From positions 1 through 5,288 of the forward strand of contig CANETI010000201.1 in assembly GCA_947440715.1 (NCBI GenBank): a DNA stretch of 5,288 nt, read 5' to 3'. The position numbers and the translations under genes are program-made. Below are positions 1 through 5,288 of this stretch, one piece after another; the first letter of the stretch is position 1; every line of letters starts with the position of its first letter. The notes beneath the pieces were generated by a model, which saw nothing but the letters and a program-made list of their open reading frames with translations, ran no database searches and had not been told where the DNA came from. This stretch comes from Planctomycetota bacterium. Its GTDB lineage: Bacteria > Planctomycetota > UBA11346.

Positions 1-1061
1 GCGATGCCGGTATCGTCACCGATTTTATCACGATACGCGTAGACTTCCCAACCTAAGGCGGCGGCATCGGCTTCTTTAAACATCCAGGCGCGATGATCGC
101 GTAATAAAACGGCGGCATCCGTACCCTGAAAGGTTTCACTATTGGCATCAAATGAATTTGTCAGTGTGGCATCGTACATAAACCGACGATCGTCTGGGAA
201 AGATAATACGCATTGCACGGTATCGTGCACTTGTCGCCCGTCTTCCCATCCTAATACGCCACCAAAACCACTGACGGAAACCGGTAATTTTTTCAAGAAC
301 CAACTAGCGATGTCTAATTGGTGGATGCCAATTTCGCCCATCAGACCTGGGGTAATATTTTTTTGTAAACGCCAATTCAGTGCTTTTTGTCGCTCATCGC
401 TCGCCGCCGCTTTTTTCCAACTGGTACGACGATGCCAATGACCTTTACCTTGGGTAATTTTACCCAAGGCACCGGTACGAATGAATTTTTCGACATGTAA
501 ATGTTGTGGGTTGGTACGTTGTTGCAAACCGCTGTGAAAGATTTGACTAGTCGCACCCTGAGCTGCTTTGGCGATGGCGCGTGCATCATCAATGGAATGT
601 GCTAATGGTGCTTCGCAGTACACATGTTTGCCGGCTTGCAGCGCAGCGATGACTAAATCTTTATGTAAGTGCGGTGGCGTGGCGATCCACACGGCTTGAA
701 TTGATTTATCATCAAATACTTGCTTGGTCTCAAGTACGGCCGTTGCCTTAGGAACAATTTCCAGCGCACGTCGATGGGCATTTTCATAATGGTCACATAC
801 CATCCGTACATCCGCACCAGGGGTATGGCTGAGCGCGGTCAATAATGCGCGACCTTGTTCGCCTAAACCAATCACGGCACAGGTGACGGGTGCCACATTG
901 GCATCATCCGATTTAGGTTTATTGCCGACGAATTCTTCCGCGTATATTGGTCGATCGCTCATGAATAAACCAAGTGCCAGTAATGAACCGGCATTGATTA
1001 TATGGCGACGACCAAAAAGAGGGGCGTCAGGGATTGGCGAAGGATTGGATGGCGTTGTCAT
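1..1061 (-). CDS. Tat-exported Gfo/Idh/MocA family oxidoreductase (C-terminus cut by window edge)
   Basis: This is an open frame of 353 codons from an ATG at 1061 to the left edge. An in-frame TAA at 1088-1086 and the lack of another ATG after it fix the start; AAGGA lies 13 nt upstream, a rather long spacing. Residues 1-41 look like a twin-arginine leader: Arg18-Arg19, a hydrophobic stretch at about 21-33, and a possible cleavage site after IYA (39-41). A Rossmann domain follows with the dinucleotide motif GLGEQG (65-70) and an acidic residue, Asp90, after the second strand, which favours NAD(H). The typical segment GKHVYCEAPLA (144-154) carries Glu-Ala-Pro instead of Glu-Lys-Pro. The C-terminal domain has EIGIHQLD (243-250) with the family's active-site His247. 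Known exported members such as glucose-fructose oxidoreductase keep NADP tightly bound. The substrate cannot be read from the sequence; a sugar or glycoside is likely. It lies downstream of the DUF1080 gene on the same strand. The family call is firm and the reaction is unknown. Confidence 0.93.
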   Translation of the reverse strand, partial: MTTPSNPSPIPDAPLFGRRHIINAGSLLALGLFMSDRPIYAEEFVGNKPKSDDANVAPVTCAVIGLGEQGRALLTALSHTPGADVRMVCDHYENAHRRALEIVPKATAVLETKQVFDDKSIQAVWIATPPHLHKDLVIAALQAGKHVYCEAPLAHSIDDARAIAKAAQGATSQIFHSGLQQRTNPQHLHVEKFIRTGALGKITQGKGHWHRRTSWKKAAASDERQKALNWRLQKNITPGLMGEIGIHQLDIASWFLKKLPVSVSGFGGVLGWEDGRQVHDTVQCVLSFPDDRRFMYDATLTNSFDANSETFQGTDAAVLLRDHRAWMFKEADAAALGWEVYAYRDKIGDDTGI

Positions 1062-1215
1062 GAGAGAGGAAAGATCCTTGAGCGTTTAATACTACTACTG
1101 ATACGAAGAACAGGTCGTGATATTGTTTCGCAAGTTAGTGAAATCGTATTTACAGCATACTACCAACTGCTTAGGGGTGCTAGGACCAAGGAGTAATTGA
1201 TCGGCCTTAGTGGCA
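1062..1215. other. intergenic spacer between two minus-strand genes
   Basis: This 154-bp gap separates the DUF1080 stop from the start of the exported oxidoreductase. I see no convincing rho-independent terminator on the minus strand: no stem longer than a few bases and no T-run. I also see no good -35/-10 pair, so read-through from the DUF1080 gene is plausible but not shown. A short ACT triplet run near 1090 looks trivial. The only notable element is the 9-mer GGATCTTTC just ahead of the downstream start (1077-1069), which also occurs in the leader of the DUF1080 gene. Confidence 0.6.
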
Positions 1216-2550
1216 TCAGCGTTTGATACGTATGTTACGGTAAGACACCGTATCATTATGTCCGGCGAAACCAAAATGGCCTTCGGTGCGGTCTTTCCCT
1301 GGATGTGGCTTATTCGCTAAGGTGTCGGTGATCTTGGATAAATCAGTGGAGAGAATTTGCGTGCCATTGAGTTCCACCGTGATGGTCGATCCGCGCACGT
1401 TGACGATTTGGTAATTCCAAGTGCCAGCGGGATATTGGTAGCCCCGATGTGCGGCCGCCATGCCGTAGGCTGATCCGTGATACTGACGGGCATCTAATTT
1501 GGCGTATTTAGGATCTTCGCTATCGAGTGTTTGGAGTTCGCACATGCCAACATAGGCGGTGTCGCCTTGTCCAGGGTAGCGTAAAGCCAGTCCATTATTT
1601 GAACCGGCCGGGATTAAAATATCGAGCGACACGGTGAAGTCTTGATAAACGGCGCTGGTGTAAATGGTCCCACCTTTGCCTGCTAAGCAGCTAATGGCGC
1701 CATCAGCAATAGTGTAATTTTCAGTCGGCCCTTTCCAGCCGGTGAAATCCGTACCGTTAAAAATAGCTTCAAAGCCATCATTAGTTGGCACAGGTTTATC
1801 GGGGCCATTTTGACGTAAAATAGTAACTGCTTCGGATGGCGCTATTTCGCGAATGATGACATTGCGCCAGGAAATTTCGCCACCGTGGGTTTGTAATTGA
1901 ATAGGGCCTGTGCGTGGCACCGGGGATTTGCGGTCAAAATAATTTTCCAAACGTGCGTGATCAACGACCTGTTTGTCATTAAGCCACACGCTAACGCGTT
2001 CGCCAACCATGACGATGCGAAATGAATTCCATTCACCGAATGGTTTATCGGCTAATACTAAGGGATCTTTGCCTGCGGCGTCTTTGCTATTGTTCCATAA
2101 TCCGCCCGAACCTTTGTCTGCGCCAATTTTGAAGTTTTTCTCTAGGGTGACATCCCAAATCTGCACTTGCGGTACGCCGCGTAAATAAACGCCACTATCG
2201 GCACCGGCTACGGTTTTGTAATCCAGACGTAATTCAAAATCACCATAATCTTTGTCGGTGGTCAGGTACAAACCATTACCGTCATTAATTAAAACGCCAT
2301 TTTCCGCTCGCCAATGCGCTTGAATATCTTTTAAACTAGCGGCTTTTTTCTCGGCAAATTTTTCTGGCGACAGAGCGCGCCATTTAGTTGGGGCTTCCGT
2401 GCCCAATCCCCACCACCCGTTTAGATCCGTGCCATTAAATAGTGGTGTAAACCCAGCGGGCAGTTCTGCTGTGACGGCAGGGACCGCCGCCTGAGCGAGT
2501 AATAAAATCATTAGAAAAGAGAGGTTGTATCGCATGATGTTTAATACCAT
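1216..2550 (-). CDS. secreted protein with two DUF1080 (3-keto-disaccharide hydrolase, PF06439) domains
   Basis: This is a complete 444-residue protein. The N-terminus is a Sec signal peptide: a short start, a hydrophobic core at about 9-23 and probable cleavage after VTA (26-28). Domain 1 (about 34-235) opens with FTPLFNGTDLNGWWG, contains DSGVYLRGVPQVQIWD (118-133) and closes with SWRNVIIREI (227-236). Domain 2 (about 259-443) repeats the pattern with FEAIFNGTDFTGWKG (260-274), NNGLALRY (318-325) and SYRNIRIKR (436-444). Both are concanavalin-like beta-sandwich folds related to family-16 hydrolases. Pfam names the family 3-keto-disaccharide hydrolase, so cleavage of a 3-keto-glycoside outside the cytoplasm is the best guess; sugar binding alone is also possible. 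The ATG at 2550 has GGA 9 nt upstream. A second ATG at 2535 would also leave an intact signal peptide but has no ribosome-binding site. The gene probably leads a transcript that continues into the exported oxidoreductase. The fold call is firm and the activity is inferred. Confidence 0.93.
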   Translation of the reverse strand: MVLNIMRYNLSFLMILLLAQAAVPAVTAELPAGFTPLFNGTDLNGWWGLGTEAPTKWRALSPEKFAEKKAASLKDIQAHWRAENGVLINDGNGLYLTTDKDYGDFELRLDYKTVAGADSGVYLRGVPQVQIWDVTLEKNFKIGADKGSGGLWNNSKDAAGKDPLVLADKPFGEWNSFRIVMVGERVSVWLNDKQVVDHARLENYFDRKSPVPRTGPIQLQTHGGEISWRNVIIREIAPSEAVTILRQNGPDKPVPTNDGFEAIFNGTDFTGWKGPTENYTIADGAISCLAGKGGTIYTSAVYQDFTVSLDILIPAGSNNGLALRYPGQGDTAYVGMCELQTLDSEDPKYAKLDARQYHGSAYGMAAAHRGYQYPAGTWNYQIVNVRGSTITVELNGTQILSTDLSKITDTLANKPHPGKDRTEGHFGFAGHNDTVSYRNIRIKR

Positions 2551-2553
2551 GGC

Positions 2554-2562
2554 GAAAGATCC
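2554..2562 (-). promoter_or_regulatory. leader element and probable weak ribosome binding site of the DUF1080 gene
   Basis: GGATCTTTC lies 3 nt before the ATG at 2550. Its GGA gives a weak Shine-Dalgarno match with 9 nt spacing and supports the ATG at 2550 over the one at 2535. The same 9-mer sits at 1077-1069 before the exported oxidoreductase. Confidence 0.4.
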
Positions 2563-2602
2563 GGCGTTGTGTGGGTTGATAGGGGGGTATGCCGTTCTTT
2601 CG

Positions 2603-2620
2603 TCTCACGTGTGTGTGACA
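2603..2620. promoter_or_regulatory. imperfect palindrome in the divergent intergenic region, possible operator
   Basis: TCTCAC and GTGACA are separated by six bases (GTGTGT); five of the six arm positions are complementary. It lies near the middle of the 147-bp gap between two divergent genes, where a shared regulator would be expected to bind. The arms face opposite to the TGTGA-N6-TCACA pattern of CRP, so it is not a CRP site. Its role is inferred from position only. Confidence 0.3.
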
Positions 2621-2638
2621 ACTGTGACTGAAAAGTCA
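2614..2638. repeat. TGTGAC direct repeat with overlapping short inverted repeat
   Basis: TGTGAC occurs at 2614-2619 and again at 2623-2628, a 9-bp period. The second copy merges into an inverted repeat, TGACT (2625-2629) and AGTCA (2634-2638), around a GAAA loop. Together with the palindrome just upstream this makes a repeat-rich patch in the divergent control region. It could be a regulator site or a small hairpin; the stem is only 5 bp and no T-run follows, so it is not a terminator. Confidence 0.3.
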
Positions 2639-2641
2639 AAT
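2615..2641 (+). promoter_or_regulatory. weak candidate sigma70-like promoter for the cytoplasmic oxidoreductase
   Basis: GTGACA (2615-2620, five of six matches to the -35 consensus) is followed after a short 15-bp spacer by TCAAAT (2636-2641, four of six matches to the -10 consensus). Transcription would start near 2648 and leave a leader of about 50 nt before the ATG at 2698. The short spacer and unknown host sigma preferences make this tentative. I found no equally good candidate on the minus strand for the DUF1080 gene. Confidence 0.2.
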
Positions 2642-2685
2642 TGCTGGCAGGCAGCGCAATCAAGTAACGTCAGGCTGTGAACAGT

Positions 2686-2691
2686 GGGGGA
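2686..2691 (+). promoter_or_regulatory. ribosome binding site that decides the oxidoreductase start
   Basis: GGGGGA lies 6 nt before the ATG at 2698. A GTG at 2677 is in frame and would add seven residues, but the purine-rich block would then lie inside the coding region and no equivalent sits before the GTG. The ATG at 2698 is preferred. Confidence 0.65.
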
Positions 2692-2697
2692 TTATCC

Positions 2698-3771
2698 ATG
2701 GCTTCAGTTGTGCGTGTTTTAGTAATTGGCTGCGGAAATATGGGGCGTTCGCATGCGAAAGCTTATCACGAATTAGCGGGTTTTCAGATTGTCGGTTTGG
2801 TGGCGCGTGGCGACAGCAAGCACGCGGTCGATAAAGAAATCGGTGGCGGCCATGCCTTATTCGACGATTGGCAAATCGCGTTAGCGCAAACGAAACCTGA
2901 TGCGGTATGTATTTCAACTTATCCGGACACTCATGAAGCCATTGCTTTGGCGGCATTTGCGGCTGGATGTCATGTGTTCACTGAAAAACCAGTGGCGCCC
3001 AGTGTTGTTTCGTGTGAGCGCGTGATCGCGGCTGCGCGCACCGCGAAACGGCAATTGGTCGTTGGTTATATTTTACGGCATCATCCATCATGGCAGGCAT
3101 TTATTCATGAAGCGCAACAATTGGGAAAACCGTTGGTCATGCGCATGAATCTTAATCAGCAAAGCAATGGTCGGATGTGGGATGTTCATCGCAACTTAAT
3201 GGCGTCATCGTCACCGATGGTTGATTGCGGAGTGCATTATGTCGATGTCATGTGTCAAATGACCAAGGCGCGGCCATTACGGGTTTCCGCCATCGGTGCG
3301 CGGTTGAGTAATGATTTGCCTGAGGGCATGTATAATTATGGACAATTACAGGTCAGCTTCAGTGATGGTTCTGTTGGTTGGTACGAAGCCGGTTGGGGGC
3401 CGATGATGAGCACGGCGGCGTTTTTCGTTAAAGATGTCGTCGGTCCAAACGGCGCTGTCACCATCGAAGCGGGTGATAAAATCGATAAAAACGCCAGCGA
3501 TGACGTTGGTTCGCACACCGCGACCAGCGCGCTGCGCGTCCACCACGCACAGTTGGATAGTAATAACGCCTTCGTGAAACCGGATCGTTTGATCACCTTA
3601 GCAGATGAACCCGATCACGATGAATTATGTAAGCGCGAACAGGTGTATTTTCTCGATGCGATAACTAAGGGAATTGATCTGACCGCGCATTGGTCTGCTG
3701 CGCGTGATAGTTTAGCGATTGTTTTAGCCGCCGAACAATCAATCAAAACGGGTCAGGTCATCAGCTTGTGA
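2698..3771 (+). CDS. cytoplasmic Gfo/Idh/MocA family oxidoreductase
   Basis: This is a complete 357-residue enzyme of usual family length with no signal peptide, so it acts in the cytoplasm. The N-terminal Rossmann domain begins at once, with GCGNMG at 11-16. After the second strand comes LVARGDSKH (34-42), with Arg37 and no acidic residue, which suggests NADP(H) rather than NAD(H). The family's Glu-Lys-Pro motif is intact at 96-98 (FTEKPVA), with Lys97 as the catalytic base. The C-terminal alpha/beta domain carries VDCGVHYVDVM (175-185), including Asp176, His180 and Asp183, the usual active-site set. This points to a working NAD(P)-dependent dehydrogenase or reductase on a sugar, inositol or keto-sugar; the substrate cannot be read from the sequence. 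It is followed after 71 bp by a transporter gene on the same strand and is divergent from the DUF1080 gene. The likely role is conversion of the imported product. The family call is firm and the substrate unknown. Confidence 0.95.
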   Translation: MASVVRVLVIGCGNMGRSHAKAYHELAGFQIVGLVARGDSKHAVDKEIGGGHALFDDWQIALAQTKPDAVCISTYPDTHEAIALAAFAAGCHVFTEKPVAPSVVSCERVIAAARTAKRQLVVGYILRHHPSWQAFIHEAQQLGKPLVMRMNLNQQSNGRMWDVHRNLMASSSPMVDCGVHYVDVMCQMTKARPLRVSAIGARLSNDLPEGMYNYGQLQVSFSDGSVGWYEAGWGPMMSTAAFFVKDVVGPNGAVTIEAGDKIDKNASDDVGSHTATSALRVHHAQLDSNNAFVKPDRLITLADEPDHDELCKREQVYFLDAITKGIDLTAHWSAARDSLAIVLAAEQSIKTGQVISL

Positions 3772-3842
3772 GCGCGTGCACACCAGTTGCGGTTTGCAGT
3801 TAATTCTCTTTTGTTTATTTTTGCTTAATCAGAGAGGTCATG
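3772..3842 (+). other. short spacer between the oxidoreductase and transporter genes
   Basis: This 71-bp gap contains a T-rich stretch (about 3806-3825) without a stable GC-rich stem before it, so I do not call a terminator. The two plus-strand genes are probably co-transcribed. The last bases hold the transporter's ribosome binding site. Confidence 0.5.
3834..3837 (+). promoter_or_regulatory. ribosome binding site of the transporter gene
   Basis: GAGG (within AGAGAGG) ends 2 nt before an ATG at 3840 and 5 nt before a second, adjacent ATG at 3843. The second spacing is the normal one, so 3843 is taken as the start; the choice changes the protein by one methionine. Confidence 0.55.
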
Positions 3843-5288
3843 ATGGAACCAGCTACGCCATTTATTCAATCCCGCTTGTCGGTGTTGTTTTTCTTCCAGT
3901 TTTTTATCTGGGGTGCGTGGTATTTGACCGGTTATCGCTACATGATTGCGCATGAGATGTCTCATAATGCTTTTTGGCTCTATACCGCTAGCCCGCTCGG
4001 GGCAATCGTGGCGCCGTTCTTTTTAGGATTGTGTGTTGATCGTTTCTTCAATGCCGAAAAAGTATTAGCCGTGTGTTTTATCCTTGGTGGTGCCATCATG
4101 TGGTGTCTGCCGTGGATTGGTGATATGGCGGGGACGCCAGTTATGGTAGTCAATGTCGGTGATGTTGAGCAAGTTGAGAAGATTGCTTATTACACGCTGA
4201 CCATTGCGGGAATTACGCTGGCAAAAAGTACGTGGTTTAATTTGGGTATTTTTGCACATATGTTGTGCTTCATGCCAACGCTGGCATTAACAGCAGCTTT
4301 GGCGTTTCGTCATTTACCACGTGGTAACGATCAATTCCCCTTGGTGCGTTTATGGGGCACGATGGGCTGGATTTTTGGCGGTTTGGTCTTGGCGTTTGGT
4401 TTTACCGGCACGGCTGCGGATGGCAGCGCCATTGAAGCGGGCGAAGGTCCCATTCAATTTCGCTTAGCGGCCAGCGCTTGTTTTGCCGTGGGTATATTTT
4501 GTCTGACTTTACCGAAAACCCCGGCGCCGCGCAAAGGACAACCATTTGCTTGGCGCGAATTATTCTTCGTTGATGCCTGGCGCGAATGGCGTAACCCAGC
4601 ATTTGCGACGTATTTAATCTGTGCTTTTTTAGTCTGCATTCCCTTGTCCGCGTACTATGCCTACCTGGCAAATCAGATGGGTGCGATGAATTTGAGCCAC
4701 GCGTCGGTGTGGGGTAATGTCGGTACGTGGTTAGAAGCGGGCATGTTATTCCTAATGCCGTTCTTCATTCGTCGCCTTGGCATTAAACGCATGATCGCCA
4801 TTGGAATTCTCGCCTGGGTGGTGCGTTATCTTTTATTTACGTGGGCAGCGGCAGAAGGAGGCATACCCGCGCCATTCTTAGCTGATGGTACGACGACGAA
4901 TCCTGATTATCCCGGAATGGTGTTAGCCGGCTTCCCGGTTCCATTCATGCATGTAGGATTTTTATTATTCTTCCTGGGTGTCTTGCTCCACGGTATCAGT
5001 TACGACTTCTTCTTTGTTACGGGTCAGGTCTATGTTGATAAAGTTACGCCACCAGAAATTCGCGGCCAAGCCCAGGCGATGAATTTATTTTTCACCTACG
5101 GCCTTGGCCTCTATGTTGGTGCCATTGTCGCAGGCACGTTGGCCGGGTATGCTTTTAAGGATGATAAAGGACAGTCGGTTGTCCCTAGTTCGGTGACTTC
5201 ACTTCCCTATTGGTCGCATCTGTGGATTCCCTTGGCCATTTTTGCCAGTGTCGTACTAGTCGTCTTTTGGTTGATTTTTCATTATAAA
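3843..5288 (+). CDS. MFS transporter of the nucleoside:H+ symporter (NupG/XapB) family, 3' end cut by window edge
   Basis: The frame is open for 482 residues to the right edge. About twelve hydrophobic helices can be placed: 12-29, 43-63, 72-91, 131-155, 169-188, 206-223, 253-275, 292-309, 316-335, 369-387, 412-434 and 459-479. The last is nearly complete, so only a short tail is missing. Charged cytoplasmic loops fit this topology: DRFFNAEK (66-73), the 224-252 linker, RRLGIKR (310-316) and VTPPEIRGQAQ (401-411). The segment HGISYDFFFVTGQVYVDK (383-400) closely resembles the matching part of E. coli NupG as I recall it, as does RLWGTMGW (169-176). NupG imports nucleosides with protons, but relatives in environmental bacteria often sit beside sugar genes, so a sugar derivative is the better guess here. 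Two outward-facing loops (about 92-130 and 336-368) make it longer than the 418-residue E. coli protein. It probably shares a transcript with the upstream oxidoreductase. The family call is strong and the substrate is inferred. Confidence 0.92.
   Translation, partial: MEPATPFIQSRLSVLFFFQFFIWGAWYLTGYRYMIAHEMSHNAFWLYTASPLGAIVAPFFLGLCVDRFFNAEKVLAVCFILGGAIMWCLPWIGDMAGTPVMVVNVGDVEQVEKIAYYTLTIAGITLAKSTWFNLGIFAHMLCFMPTLALTAALAFRHLPRGNDQFPLVRLWGTMGWIFGGLVLAFGFTGTAADGSAIEAGEGPIQFRLAASACFAVGIFCLTLPKTPAPRKGQPFAWRELFFVDAWREWRNPAFATYLICAFLVCIPLSAYYAYLANQMGAMNLSHASVWGNVGTWLEAGMLFLMPFFIRRLGIKRMIAIGILAWVVRYLLFTWAAAEGGIPAPFLADGTTTNPDYPGMVLAGFPVPFMHVGFLLFFLGVLLHGISYDFFFVTGQVYVDKVTPPEIRGQAQAMNLFFTYGLGLYVGAIVAGTLAGYAFKDDKGQSVVPSSVTSLPYWSHLWIPLAIFASVVLVVFWLIFHYK

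Noticed and set aside
142..592. Open frames of 99 and 71 codons overlapping the exported oxidoreductase, in the antisense direction and in another minus-strand frame
   Set aside because: They lie wholly inside a strongly supported gene, show no family motifs and have compositions expected of shadow frames.
883..1196. Plus-strand frames of 68 and 64 codons over the oxidoreductase leader and the 154-bp spacer
   Set aside because: They mostly overlap the leader region antisense, have no ribosome-binding site or recognisable motif, and differ in frame from each other without conservation cues.
2603..2620. CRP-type operator
   Set aside because: The half sites face the wrong way (TCAC-N6-GTGA instead of TGTGA-N6-TCACA), so only a generic palindrome is reported.
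2677..2697. In-frame GTG at 2677 as the start of the cytoplasmic oxidoreductase
   Set aside because: The ATG at 2698 has GGGGGA at 6 nt spacing and the Rossmann strand begins just after it; the GTG has no ribosome-binding site and adds only seven non-family residues.
3336..3596. Antisense frames of 86 and 66 codons within the cytoplasmic oxidoreductase
   Set aside because: The plus-strand protein has continuous family motifs through this stretch; the antisense translations show none.
3800..3830. Terminator in the T-rich spacer before the transporter gene
   Set aside because: The T-rich stretch is not preceded by a GC-rich stem-loop, and the gap is short enough for co-transcription.
4065..4671. 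Antisense frames of 61-89 codons within the transporter gene
   Set aside because: They are shadows of a continuous 12-helix membrane protein frame; none shows a start signal or domain.
1..5288. Mobile element, CRISPR array, tRNA or rRNA
   Set aside because: I saw no transposase, terminal inverted repeats, spaced direct repeats of CRISPR type or structured RNA sequence; nearly all the DNA is accounted for by four metabolic genes.

Overview
The window holds four protein-coding genes in two divergent pairs and very little non-coding DNA. The gene set is an exported Gfo/Idh/MocA oxidoreductase, a secreted double-domain DUF1080 protein, a cytoplasmic Gfo/Idh/MocA oxidoreductase and a NupG-type sugar or nucleoside transporter. 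Moderate GC, and expanded Gfo/Idh/MocA and DUF1080 families with Tat/Sec leaders, are typical of Planctomycetota, Verrucomicrobiota and related bacteria. This assignment rests on gene content only; no rRNA or marker gene is present.

Layout: (1) positions 1-1061, minus strand: an oxidoreductase with a twin-arginine leader, running off the left edge so that its C-terminus is missing. (2) 1062-1215: a 154-bp gap. (3) 1216-2550, minus strand: a 444-residue secreted protein with two DUF1080 (PF06439, '3-keto-disaccharide hydrolase') domains. Genes 3 and 1 point the same way and probably form one transcription unit with DUF1080 first. (4) 2551-2697: a 147-bp divergent control region with short palindromes and repeats. 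(5) 2698-3771, plus strand: a complete 357-residue cytoplasmic oxidoreductase. (6) 3843-5288, plus strand: a 12-helix transporter of the nucleoside:H+ symporter family, running off the right edge near its end.

A coherent working model, which is inference, is a small carbohydrate module based on 3-keto sugar chemistry. The exported oxidoreductase would oxidise or reduce a glycoside with a tightly held nicotinamide cofactor. The DUF1080 protein would cleave or bind the keto-glycoside outside the cytoplasm. The transporter would import the product and the cytoplasmic oxidoreductase would finish its conversion. The most notable sequence detail is that the exported oxidoreductase has Glu-Ala-Pro where the family normally has Glu-Lys-Pro, so it lacks the usual catalytic lysine. 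Its cytoplasmic partner keeps Glu-Lys-Pro.
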